DNA of 7,482 nt from Kiritimatiellia bacterium (lineage in GTDB: Bacteria; Verrucomicrobiota; Kiritimatiellia; RFP12; UBA1067): NCBI GenBank assembly GCA_017508315.1, contig JAFVZE010000285.1, positions 1-7,482 on the forward strand, written 5' to 3'. Made by a program: the position numbers and the translations under genes. Shown here piece by piece: positions 1-6,117 of the stretch. Position 1 is the first letter of the stretch. Each line of letters begins with the position of its first letter. The notes below the pieces were generated by a model. That model searched no databases. It saw only the letters and a program-made list of their open reading frames with translations, and was not told where the DNA came from.

Positions 1-1
1 A

Positions 2-97
2 TGGAGATTCTGCTGCTCAAATGAAATCTGCTTCCATTACGGCGGCATGGGCATCTGGCGCCGCGGAAACGGGATTTGCACGGCGGATATGCTATAA
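2..97 (+). CDS. Possible C-terminal tail of an upstream gene (partial, uncertain)
   Basis: The second reading frame is open from the left edge to a TAA at 95-97 and would encode 31 residues, including four cysteines and a Tyr-Gly-Gly-Met-Gly stretch. About 70 percent of its third positions are G or C, as in the genes downstream, whereas the third frame (open to a stop at 120-122) has low G/C there. The first frame closes at 22-24, so the upstream gene could instead end there. I recognise no family. If real, its stop codon lies inside the -10 element of the next promoter, leaving no room for a terminator. All three frames are open at the edge, so this is a weak call. Confidence 0.22.
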   Translation, partial: WRFCCSNEICFHYGGMGIWRRGNGICTADML

Positions 98-98
98 T
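90..98 (+). promoter_or_regulatory. Extended -10 promoter for the FAD oxidoreductase gene
   Basis: The sequence TGC-TATAAT gives a perfect sigma-70 type -10 hexamer at 93-98 preceded by the TGn extension. No good -35 box lies at 16-18 bases spacing, which fits extended -10 promoters. Transcription would start near position 105, about 39 bases before the ATG at 144. It could drive the whole run of genes to 6081. Confidence 0.55.
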
Positions 99-103
99 AA
101 CTC

Positions 104-120
104 GCAAGACCGAATCTTGT
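104..120 (+). promoter_or_regulatory. Small palindrome at the predicted transcription start
   Basis: CAAGA at 105-109 and TCTTG at 115-119 form a perfect 5-base inverted repeat around CCGAA, with a possible G-U pair from 104 and 120. It falls exactly where transcription from the -10 box at 93-98 should begin. It could be a repressor operator overlapping +1 or a stem-loop at the very 5' end of the mRNA that slows decay. A 5-base repeat can also arise by chance. It has no T-run, so it is not a terminator. Confidence 0.28.
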
Positions 121-143
121 AAGAGATTATAAAGGAAAGAAGG

Positions 144-2285
144 ATGAAGATGATTTCAACCGACGGTAAAACGGGGATGAAAGCCGCGGCGGCGGCGATC
201 GCGGCGGTCGTCGCCGTTCTTACGGCGTCTGCGCGGCGGATCGACGTTCATCCGCAGTCGTTCGATGCCGGAGGATGGGGGCTTGACGTCCAGTTCATGG
301 ATGTCATCGGTTCGCCCTGTCTCATCGCCCACGGCCGCGGCATCCGCGTGACCGACGCGACGGCGAAGGTGACGGTGCCCGAGGCCGGACGATGGCGCGT
401 TTGGGTGCGCTCGCGCAAATGGGTGGACGGCGCGGGGCGGTTCAAGGTCGCGGTCGGCGCTCGGGAACTCGGTCGTGTCTTCGGCGCTTTGCAGAAGGAA
501 TGGGCCTGGGAGGACGGTGGCGAGCTTGAACTTCCCGCCGGCGAAAGCGAAGTCCGGCTCGTCGATCTCGACGGATTCGACGGCCGTATGGCAGGCGTGG
601 CGCTGGTAAAGGACGGTGTCGCCCCTCAAGGTCCGCTCTCGCTCGAAGATGCCGCGATAGCCGAGACCGTCGAGGCGGATTTTGTCGTGGTCGGCGGCGG
701 ACTCCCGGGCACGTGCGCGGCGGTTGCCGCGGCGCGGCGCGGACTCAGAGTTGCGCTTCTGAACGACCGGCCTGTTCTCGGCGGCAACGCTTCGTCCGAA
801 ATCCGCGTCTGGTCCGGCGGCGAGGCGCGTTATCCGCTCGTCAAGGAACTTCGCGGCTGGTTTATGAACCGCAATCCCAACATGGCGCTTTCCGACGCGA
901 ACCGGATGCGGATCGTCGCCAATGAAAAGACGCTCACGGCGCATCTTTGCATGCGCGCGTTCGCCGCCGAAACGGAAGGCGGGCGCATAACGGCGGTCAA
1001 GGCGCTCGACTGGAAGCGCAACCGCGTGGTGCGTTTCACGGCGCCGCTTTTCTGCGATGCGACCGGCGACGGCTGGGTCGGGTACTGGGCGAAGGCCGAT
1101 TACCGGATGGGACGGGAGGCGAAGGACGAATACGGTGAAAGTTTTGCGCCCGACAAGGCTGACGGCGACACGCTTGGAGCGTCTCTCATGTGGACGAGCG
1201 CCGAAGCCAACACCGATGTGCCGTTCTCCGCTCCGTGGGCGGAAGAGTGGGCCAGGGGCGAGGCGGCCGTCAACGGCGAGTGGAACTGGGAATACGGAAT
1301 CCACCACGACATGTTCGCCGATGGAGAATGGATCCGTGACCGACTTCTGCTGGCGATCTACGGCGCGTTCTCGCTCGCGAAGAAGGATCCGGTCAACTCC
1401 CGGCGCGTAATCGATTTTTTGCCGTTCATTCTCGGCAAGCGCGAATCCCGGCGGCTGATGGGCGATTGGGTGCTTTCGGAGAAGGATGTCAGCGGGAAGC
1501 GTCCGTTCGAAGATGCGATCGCTTCCGGTTCGTGGAGCGTCGACCTGCATTACGACGACGCCAAGCCGGGGGTTGACTTCCTGACCACCTGCCGTCAGCC
1601 GCATTACGGACGCTATTTCATCCCCTACCGGTCGATCTATTCGCGCAACATCTCGAATCTGTTCATGGCGGGGCGCTGCTTCAGCTGCACGCATGTCGGT
1701 CTCGGCAGCCCGCGCGTCATGAACACGCTCGCGCAGCTCGGCGTCGCCGCCGGCGAGGCCGCGGCGATGTGCAAAGAAATCGGCTGCGATCCGCGCGGAA
1801 TTTACACCGGCGGCCATTACCGGAAACTGCAGCGTATCCTGGGAGGCGATTTTCCCGGCAATCCCGATCCGGCGAAAAAGGACTGGCTTGTCGTCGACGA
1901 CGAGGATGAGGGAACCGTTTTCGGCGGCAACTGGCGCAGCTCGTTCTGCTGCAACGGCGAGCAGGTCGGCGATAAAGCGCGTTTCGCGGTAAAGGGGGCG
2001 AAAGAGGCGGTCTATCCGCTGCCGGTCGACAAGGCCGGCCGCTACCGTCTCTACGGCCGGGTGCCTTATCTCTGGAATGTCGAACATCCTTCGTCGATGC
2101 GGATATCCGTCCGGAGCGGCGGAAGCGAGAGCGCATTGAAATGGAATCATGCGCTCCGGATGGGAGAATGGAACGAAATCGGAATACTGGAACTTGAGCC
2201 GGGCGCCACGCTTGTTGTCGATCCTGCGAAGTCGCAGGGCACGGTGGTCGCCGACGGTTTCGCGCTTGTTCCGGAGGCGCGTTGA
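144..2285 (+). CDS. Exported FAD-dependent oxidoreductase with flanking golvesin-like domains
   Basis: A 713-residue protein of the FAD_oxidored type, common in PVC and Bacteroidetes bacteria; its substrate is unknown. A signal peptide is likely: Lys13, an Ala/Val-rich core to about 27, and Ala-Ser-Ala at 28-30. Residues about 32-158 form a beta-rich domain. The FAD core starts at about 177 with the GxGxxG dinucleotide motif (Gly184, Gly186, Gly189), continues with the Gly-Gly-Asn-Ala-Ser-Ser block (213-218) and a Cys-Asp-Ala-Thr-Gly-Asp-Gly strand (304-310), and ends with the FAD-contacting segment about 503-542. Residues about 581-711 resemble a golvesin C-terminal-like, carbohydrate-binding type domain. 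AAAGGAAAG at 131-139 supports the ATG at 144; ATGs at 150 and 177 are alternatives, and 177 would give a tidier signal peptide. It acts outside the cytoplasm, so its closeness to aroC (28-base gap) may be positional rather than functional. Confidence 0.85.
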   Translation: MKMISTDGKTGMKAAAAAIAAVVAVLTASARRIDVHPQSFDAGGWGLDVQFMDVIGSPCLIAHGRGIRVTDATAKVTVPEAGRWRVWVRSRKWVDGAGRFKVAVGARELGRVFGALQKEWAWEDGGELELPAGESEVRLVDLDGFDGRMAGVALVKDGVAPQGPLSLEDAAIAETVEADFVVVGGGLPGTCAAVAAARRGLRVALLNDRPVLGGNASSEIRVWSGGEARYPLVKELRGWFMNRNPNMALSDANRMRIVANEKTLTAHLCMRAFAAETEGGRITAVKALDWKRNRVVRFTAPLFCDATGDGWVGYWAKADYRMGREAKDEYGESFAPDKADGDTLGASLMWTSAEANTDVPFSAPWAEEWARGEAAVNGEWNWEYGIHHDMFADGEWIRDRLLLAIYGAFSLAKKDPVNSRRVIDFLPFILGKRESRRLMGDWVLSEKDVSGKRPFEDAIASGSWSVDLHYDDAKPGVDFLTTCRQPHYGRYFIPYRSIYSRNISNLFMAGRCFSCTHVGLGSPRVMNTLAQLGVAAGEAAAMCKEIGCDPRGIYTGGHYRKLQRILGGDFPGNPDPAKKDWLVVDDEDEGTVFGGNWRSSFCCNGEQVGDKARFAVKGAKEAVYPLPVDKAGRYRLYGRVPYLWNVEHPSSMRISVRSGGSESALKWNHALRMGEWNEIGILELEPGATLVVDPAKSQGTVVADGFALVPEAR

Positions 2286-2313
2286 TCGGGAAAACGGTGA
2301 AAGCGGTGACGGG

Positions 2314-3321
2314 ATGAAAAACACCTACGGAGAAAACTACAGAATCGAGATATTCGGAGCCTCGCACGATCCGGAAATCGGCGTCGTCATAGACGGAGTG
2401 CCGGCGGGGACGAAGGTCGATCTTGAGCGGCTGCAGGCGTTCATGGACCGGCGCGCACCGGGCCGCGACGAATTTTCGACGCCGCGCAAGGAGCCCGACC
2501 GTCCAGAGTTCGTTTCGGGGGTTGCCGACGGCGTCGCCGACGGCGGACGGATCAGGGCGGTGATCCGCAACACCAACGTAAGATCGCACGATTACGAAAA
2601 TTCGATACCGCGCCCCGGACACGCCGACTATCCCGCCGCGGTCAGGTTCGGGCCTTCCTACCGCTTCGCCGGCGGCGGGCCGTTTTCCGGAAGGATGACC
2701 GCGCCGCTGTGCATCGCCGGCGGCATCGCGCTGCAGATTCTCGCCCGCCGCGGAATTTCGATCGCGGCGAGACCGGTTAGGATCGGCGGCGAGAGCGAGC
2801 CGGAGAAGATGAAGGCGGCGATTCTCGCCGCCAAAGCCGAGGGAGACAGCGTCGGCGGCATCATCGAATGCGCGGTTTTCTCGCTGCCCGTCGGCGTGGG
2901 CGACCATATGTTCTACGGCATCGAAAACCGCATCTCTCAGGCGGTGTTCGGCATTCCCGCGGTCAAGGGGATCGAGTTCGGCGACGGATTCGCCGTCGCC
3001 GACATGAAGGGCAGCGAAAACAACGACGGATATACGGTGACGGACGGGGCGGTGAAGGCGCTCTCCAACCACGCCGGCGGAATTCTCGGCGGGATGACCA
3101 ACGGCGAGACGGTCGTTTTCCGCGTCGCTATGAAACCGACGCCGTCAATCTTCAAAGAGCAGCGTTCGGTCGATCTCAGTACTATGCGGGAAGTGACATT
3201 CTCGGTCAGGGGGCGGCATGATCCGTGCGTGGTGCTGCGGGCGGTGCCCTGCGTCGAGGCGGCCGCGGCGGTTGCGCTTTACGATGCGCTTCTCGAATAT
3301 GACAAAAGGAGCGTCGAATGA
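2314..3321 (+). CDS. aroC: Chorismate synthase
   Basis: Converts 5-enolpyruvylshikimate-3-phosphate to chorismate with reduced FMN, the last common step of aromatic biosynthesis, in the cytoplasm. The 335-residue product is shorter than the usual 350-390. Family landmarks appear in order: Gly15-Ala-Ser-His18, Asp-Arg-Arg-Ala-Pro-Gly (45-50), Arg-Pro-Gly-His-Ala-Asp-Tyr (100-106, with His103), Gly-Gly-Gly-Pro-Phe-Ser-Gly-Arg (120-127), Asn-His-Ala-Gly-Gly-Ile-Leu-Gly-Gly (252-260) and Gly-Arg-His-Asp-Pro-Cys (300-305). The two catalytic histidines and the catalytic aspartate (Asp303) are therefore present. The usual Gly-Glu-Ser-His-Gly signature is altered to Gly-Ala-Ser-His-Asp. The start at 2314 is where family similarity begins; the frame is open back to 2149 inside the previous gene. 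The ribosome site is weak (GGTGA, 2305-2309). The last four bases overlap tyrA. Confidence 0.93.
   Translation: MKNTYGENYRIEIFGASHDPEIGVVIDGVPAGTKVDLERLQAFMDRRAPGRDEFSTPRKEPDRPEFVSGVADGVADGGRIRAVIRNTNVRSHDYENSIPRPGHADYPAAVRFGPSYRFAGGGPFSGRMTAPLCIAGGIALQILARRGISIAARPVRIGGESEPEKMKAAILAAKAEGDSVGGIIECAVFSLPVGVGDHMFYGIENRISQAVFGIPAVKGIEFGDGFAVADMKGSENNDGYTVTDGAVKALSNHAGGILGGMTNGETVVFRVAMKPTPSIFKEQRSVDLSTMREVTFSVRGRHDPCVVLRAVPCVEAAAAVALYDALLEYDKRSVE
3305..3311 (+). promoter_or_regulatory. Ribosome binding site of tyrA inside aroC
   Basis: AAAGGAG ends six bases before the ATG at 3318 and lies within the last codons of aroC. With the ATGA stop/start overlap it fixes the tyrA start and indicates translational coupling. 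Confidence 0.7.
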
Positions 3322-4094
3322 AGATCGGCATCAGAGGAATGGGACTTATCGGCGGATCGTTCGAGAAGGCTTTCCGCGCCGCCGGGCATGAGGTGTTCAA
3401 TCTTAAAGGCGCCGCGCCTGAAACCGTCGGCGGATGCGCGCTGGTGATCGTCGCGCTGCCGCCTTCGATGGTCGCGCCGTGGATAAAGGAAAACGCCTCC
3501 CTTTTCGCGCCGGGGACGCTGGTGACCGACGCCGCCGGCGTCAAGAAGGACATCTGCACGGAGATGGAGGGTCCTGCAAGGTCGGCCCGGTGGCATTATG
3601 TCGGCGGGCATCCGATGGCCGGCAAGGAGGTCAGCGGCTACGCCAACTCCGAAGCCGAGCTGTTTCGCGGCGCCTCGATGATCTTCACGCCGTACAGATG
3701 GACGGACGCGGAGGTCATCGAGCGTCTCAAGGCGATCTTTTCGGAAATCGGCTTTGCACGCTTCGCCGTCACCGAACCCGGCCGCCACGACGAGATGATC
3801 GCCTACACGAGCCAGCTTGCGCACGTGGTTTCGTCGGCGTATGTCCGCGACGAACTTTCGTGCGGACATCTGGGGTTCTCCGCCGGAAGTTTTCAGGACA
3901 TGACCCGGGTGGCGACGGTCGACCCGGACCTGTGGACCGAACTTTTCCTCGCCAACCGTGAAGCGCTTGATCAGGTGCTCTCCCGGCTCATCGGCAGGCT
4001 GTTCGAATACCGCGACGCCATCAATTCCGGCGATTCCGTGTCGCTCAGGCGTCTGCTTGATGAAGGGCGCAGGGCCAAAGAGCGTTCGCGCTGA
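3318..4094 (+). CDS. tyrA: Prephenate dehydrogenase (compact form)
   Basis: Oxidatively decarboxylates prephenate to 4-hydroxyphenylpyruvate, the tyrosine branch after chorismate. The 258-residue protein has a Rossmann GxGxxG motif (Gly7, Gly9, Gly12), Gly-Gly-His-Pro-Met-Ala-Gly at 96-102 (catalytic-type His98), Thr-Ser-Gln-Leu-Ala-His at 164-169 (His169) and a Gly-Ser-Phe-Gln-Asp-Met-Thr-Arg block at 190-198, with Arg198 matching the prephenate-binding arginine. There is no chorismate mutase or C-terminal ACT domain, so tyrosine feedback through ACT is not expected. Between the second strand (about 23-28) and the next strand (41-47) only about a dozen residues remain where most relatives have 25-30, and the acidic NAD-selecting residue at the end of strand 2 is not obvious. 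The core motifs resemble Clostridia-type TyrA. The start is set by a strong ribosome site and the 4-base overlap with aroC. Confidence 0.9.
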   Translation: MKIGIRGMGLIGGSFEKAFRAAGHEVFNLKGAAPETVGGCALVIVALPPSMVAPWIKENASLFAPGTLVTDAAGVKKDICTEMEGPARSARWHYVGGHPMAGKEVSGYANSEAELFRGASMIFTPYRWTDAEVIERLKAIFSEIGFARFAVTEPGRHDEMIAYTSQLAHVVSSAYVRDELSCGHLGFSAGSFQDMTRVATVDPDLWTELFLANREALDQVLSRLIGRLFEYRDAINSGDSVSLRRLLDEGRRAKERSR

Positions 4095-4099
4095 AAACC

Positions 4100-4105
4100 G
4101 GAGGA
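4100..4105 (+). promoter_or_regulatory. Ribosome binding site of the aroE-aroK fusion
   Basis: GGAGGA stands eight bases before the ATG at 4114 in the 19-base gap after tyrA. It decides the start, since the frame is open upstream to 3958 within tyrA and family similarity begins right at 4114. Confidence 0.75.
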
Positions 4106-4113
4106 GAGCAGCC

Positions 4114-5256
4114 ATGTCGTTCAAATGCGGTTTGCTGGGCGAAAAGCTCGGGCACAGCAGATCCCCGGAAATCCACCGTTCTCTCGGAGATTACGAATAT
4201 CTCCTCTACGAAAAAAAGCCCGAGGAGGTCGAAGACTTTCTGCTGCGCGGGAATTACGACGTTCTCAATGTGACGATTCCCTACAAGCGCACGGCGTTCG
4301 CGCTCTGCGACGAGGTTTCGCCGGTGGCCGCGGAACTCGGCAACGTGAACGTGGTGGTCAAGCGGCTTGACGGAAAACTTTTCGGCGACAACACCGACGC
4401 TTACGGGTTCGGAGAACTGGTAAAGGCGGCGGGGGCGGATGCCGCCGGCAGGAAATGCGTCGTGCTCGGTTCCGGCGGCGCCGGGGCGACGGCCGCGGCG
4501 GTTCTGCGCAGGCTCGGCGCGGCGAAGGTCGTCACGGTTTCGCGCGGCGGCGAGGACAACTACGGCAATCTCGGGCACCATGCAGACGCGGCGATAGTGG
4601 TCAACGCGACGCCGGTTGGGATGTTTCCGAACTGCGACGCCGCGCCGGTGTCGCTCGACGCGTTTCCCCGCTGCGAGGCGGTGATCGACCTCATCTACAA
4701 TCCTTCGCCGACGAAACTGCTCGCCGACGCCGCGTCGCGCAAAATCGCCAATGTCGGCGGCGCGCTCATGCTCGAGGCGCAGGCCCGCAGGGCGAGCGTC
4801 CACATGAACGCGAATCTGTACCTCTACGGCGCGCCGGGTTCGGGCAAGTCGACGTACGCGAGGAGACTCGCCGCGGAAAAGGCGATGCCGCTCGTCGATC
4901 TCGACGCCGAAATCGAACGCATGGAAGGGCGGAAGATCAGGGAGATTTTCGCCGCAGAAGGGGAAGCGGCGTTCAGGAGGATTGAAAAGGCCGCGTTGAA
5001 GCGCGTGGCGGCGGGTCGCGGTCAGGTGGTGGCGCTCGGCGGCGGGGCGCTGCTCGACCCGGAGTCCAGAAGTCTGGCTGAATCCACCGGGCGCGTGGTG
5101 TTTCTGGAGTGTCCGGAGGATGAACTGCTGCGGCGGGTGTCGCGTTCGCGCGACCGGCCGCTGCTCGCCGATGATGCGGCGGCAAGGCTCGAAGAACTGT
5201 TGAGAGGACGGAAATCCCATTACGCTTCGTTCTCGGAGCGCATAGTGCCGCGGTGA
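4114..5256 (+). CDS. aroE/aroK: Bifunctional shikimate dehydrogenase / shikimate kinase fusion
   Basis: A 380-residue fusion for consecutive shikimate pathway steps. Residues 1 to about 228 are AroE: shikimate-binding Ser15 and Ser17, Asn-Val-Thr-Ile-Pro-Tyr-Lys (52-58, catalytic Lys58), Gly-Asp-Asn-Thr-Asp (91-95, catalytic Asp95), nucleotide loop Gly-Ser-Gly-Gly-Ala-Gly (119-124), Ser-Arg (143-144, NADP type), Asn-Ala-Thr-Pro-Val-Gly-Met (164-170) and Gln223. Residues about 233-380 are AroK: Walker A Gly-Ala-Pro-Gly-Ser-Gly-Lys-Ser-Thr (239-247), Asp-Leu-Asp (262-264), Phe-Arg-Arg (287-289), Gly-Gly-Gly (309-311), the lid Arg-Asp-Arg-Pro-Leu-Leu (346-351) and Arg366. All expected catalytic residues are visible in both halves. 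The last AroE helix is shortened, there is almost no linker, and the kinase stops about 20 residues earlier than normal. Met231 lies exactly where a free kinase would start. Confidence 0.9.
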   Translation: MSFKCGLLGEKLGHSRSPEIHRSLGDYEYLLYEKKPEEVEDFLLRGNYDVLNVTIPYKRTAFALCDEVSPVAAELGNVNVVVKRLDGKLFGDNTDAYGFGELVKAAGADAAGRKCVVLGSGGAGATAAAVLRRLGAAKVVTVSRGGEDNYGNLGHHADAAIVVNATPVGMFPNCDAAPVSLDAFPRCEAVIDLIYNPSPTKLLADAASRKIANVGGALMLEAQARRASVHMNANLYLYGAPGSGKSTYARRLAAEKAMPLVDLDAEIERMEGRKIREIFAAEGEAAFRRIEKAALKRVAAGRGQVVALGGGALLDPESRSLAESTGRVVFLECPEDELLRRVSRSRDRPLLADDAAARLEELLRGRKSHYASFSERIVPR

Positions 5257-5279
5257 CGATTTCAAATGAAACCACAGAC

Positions 5280-5284
5280 AGGGA
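5280..5284 (+). promoter_or_regulatory. Ribosome binding site selecting the EEP start
   Basis: AGGGA is eight bases before the ATG at 5293. The earlier in-frame ATG at 5266 has no purine-rich site upstream and would put a polar stretch ahead of the signal peptide, so 5293 is preferred. Confidence 0.55.
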
Positions 5285-5292
5285 ATACACAT

Positions 5293-6081
5293 ATGAAAGC
5301 GAAAACGACGATGAAAACGATTGCATTGACGGCGCTTGCGCTTGCCGCCGGTTGCCGCTGCGGGGAATCCTGTTCCCGGTCCGAGATCCGTCTGATGAGC
5401 TATAACGTTCATCACTGCGAAGGTGCGGACGGGAAAATCGATTACGGTAGGATCGCGGATAATATTCTCCGCGAACGTCCGGACTTCGCGGGTCTGCAGG
5501 AGCTGGACCGCATGGCGGAGCGGTCGGGGAAGATGGATCAGCCCGCCGAACTCGGGCGGCTTACCGGAATGCACGCCACCTACGCAAAGGCCATTCCGCT
5601 TCAGGGCGGATCATACGGGGTCGCGCTGCTTTCGCGGGAAAAACCGCTTTCGGTCGTTCGCGTTCCGCTGCCCGGAAAGGAGCCGCGCGTGTTGCTGCTG
5701 TGCGAATTCGAAGATTGTTGGGCGGGAACGACCCATCTGTCGCTGCAAAGCGAAAACCGCCTGAAATCGGCGAAGATCATCCGCGACGTCCTGAACTCGA
5801 AGACTTCCGGCAAGCCGGTCTTTCTTACGGGCGACTGGAACGCCAAGCCGGGCTCGGATGAACTCTCCGAATTCCGCGGATATCTCAGGATCCTTTCTCC
5901 GGAGAAGAGTCGCACGTATAACGGTTTCAAAAAACCGGCCCCGGGAAGCGAATACTGCATCGATTACATTGCCGCGGATTCCCGTTCGGCAGGACGACTT
6001 TCCGTGCGCGAAGCGTCGGTGGGCGATGATATGATTTCCTCGGACCACAATCCGGTGGTCGTATCGGTGGAAGTCCGTTAG
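5293..6081 (+). CDS. Exported endonuclease/exonuclease/phosphatase (EEP) family hydrolase, likely lipoprotein
   Basis: A 262-residue metal-dependent phosphodiesterase or phosphatase of the EEP (DNase I/inositol phosphatase-like) superfamily; the substrate cannot be told. Family landmarks in order: Ser-Tyr-Asn (36-38), Leu-Gln-Glu-Leu-Asp (68-72, metal-binding Glu70), Thr-Thr-His-Leu-Ser (146-150, His148), Gly-Asp-Trp-Asn (180-183, catalytic Asp181 and Asn183), Ile-Asp-Tyr-Ile (223-226) and Ser-Asp-His-Asn-Pro (250-254, Asp251 and catalytic His252). The catalytic set looks complete. The N-terminus has lysines, a hydrophobic core (9-19) and Ala-Ala-Gly-Cys at 18-21, a permissive lipobox, so it is probably tethered to a membrane facing the periplasm or outside. 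Ala rather than Leu at -3 makes this less sure, and cleavage by signal peptidase I is the alternative. It follows aroE/aroK by 36 bases with no terminator seen but has no evident link to aromatic synthesis. Confidence 0.82.
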   Translation: MKAKTTMKTIALTALALAAGCRCGESCSRSEIRLMSYNVHHCEGADGKIDYGRIADNILRERPDFAGLQELDRMAERSGKMDQPAELGRLTGMHATYAKAIPLQGGSYGVALLSREKPLSVVRVPLPGKEPRVLLLCEFEDCWAGTTHLSLQSENRLKSAKIIRDVLNSKTSGKPVFLTGDWNAKPGSDELSEFRGYLRILSPEKSRTYNGFKKPAPGSEYCIDYIAADSRSAGRLSVREASVGDDMISSDHNPVVVSVEVR

Positions 6082-6107
6082 ACCTCGGCGTAAGATTTTG
6101 ATATACT
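6079..6107 (+). promoter_or_regulatory. Promoter for the antiporter gene, extended -10 type
   Basis: TGA-TATACT at 6099-6107 gives a TGn extension and a 5/6 -10 hexamer. TAGACC at 6079-6084, 17 bases upstream, matches 4/6 of the -35 consensus and overlaps the stop codon of the EEP gene. The region is locally AT-rich within GC-rich DNA. Transcription would begin near 6114, only about four bases before the ATG at 6118. Confidence 0.55.
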
Positions 6108-6117
6108 ACGTATTCAT

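Noticed and set aside
40..66. GCGGC and GCCGC inverted repeat near the left edge as a terminator
   Set aside because: The loop is long, the stem is only five bases and no T-run follows, so it does not fit an intrinsic terminator.
156..2324. A 722-residue open frame on the - strand opposite the FAD oxidoreductase gene
   Set aside because: It mirrors a well-supported gene, its translation is rich in Arg, Ala and Pro with no recognisable motif, and similar long antisense frames lie opposite aroC, tyrA, aroE/aroK and the antiporter. This is what strong G/C bias at third positions produces.
144..3321. The FAD oxidoreductase as the flavin reductase partner of chorismate synthase
   Set aside because: It has a signal peptide and exported-type flanking domains, so it would not meet cytoplasmic AroC, and its core is not of the flavin reductase type.
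5260..5271. TTTCA-AA-TGAAA inverted repeat between aroE/aroK and the EEP gene
   Set aside because: It is short and AT-rich with no clear promoter around it, so chance is likely and operator status cannot be supported.
5254..5400. Frameshift joining the kinase C-terminus to the reading frame continuing past the stop
   Set aside because: The alternative frame reads polar and acidic residues, then cysteines, with no similarity to a shikimate kinase helix, and it overlaps the well-supported EEP signal peptide.
4045..5574. A 509-residue open frame on the - strand opposite aroE/aroK
   Set aside because: It spans the fusion gene, an intergenic gap and part of the EEP gene, is low-complexity Arg/His-rich and has no motif; it is a shadow of the + strand coding bias.
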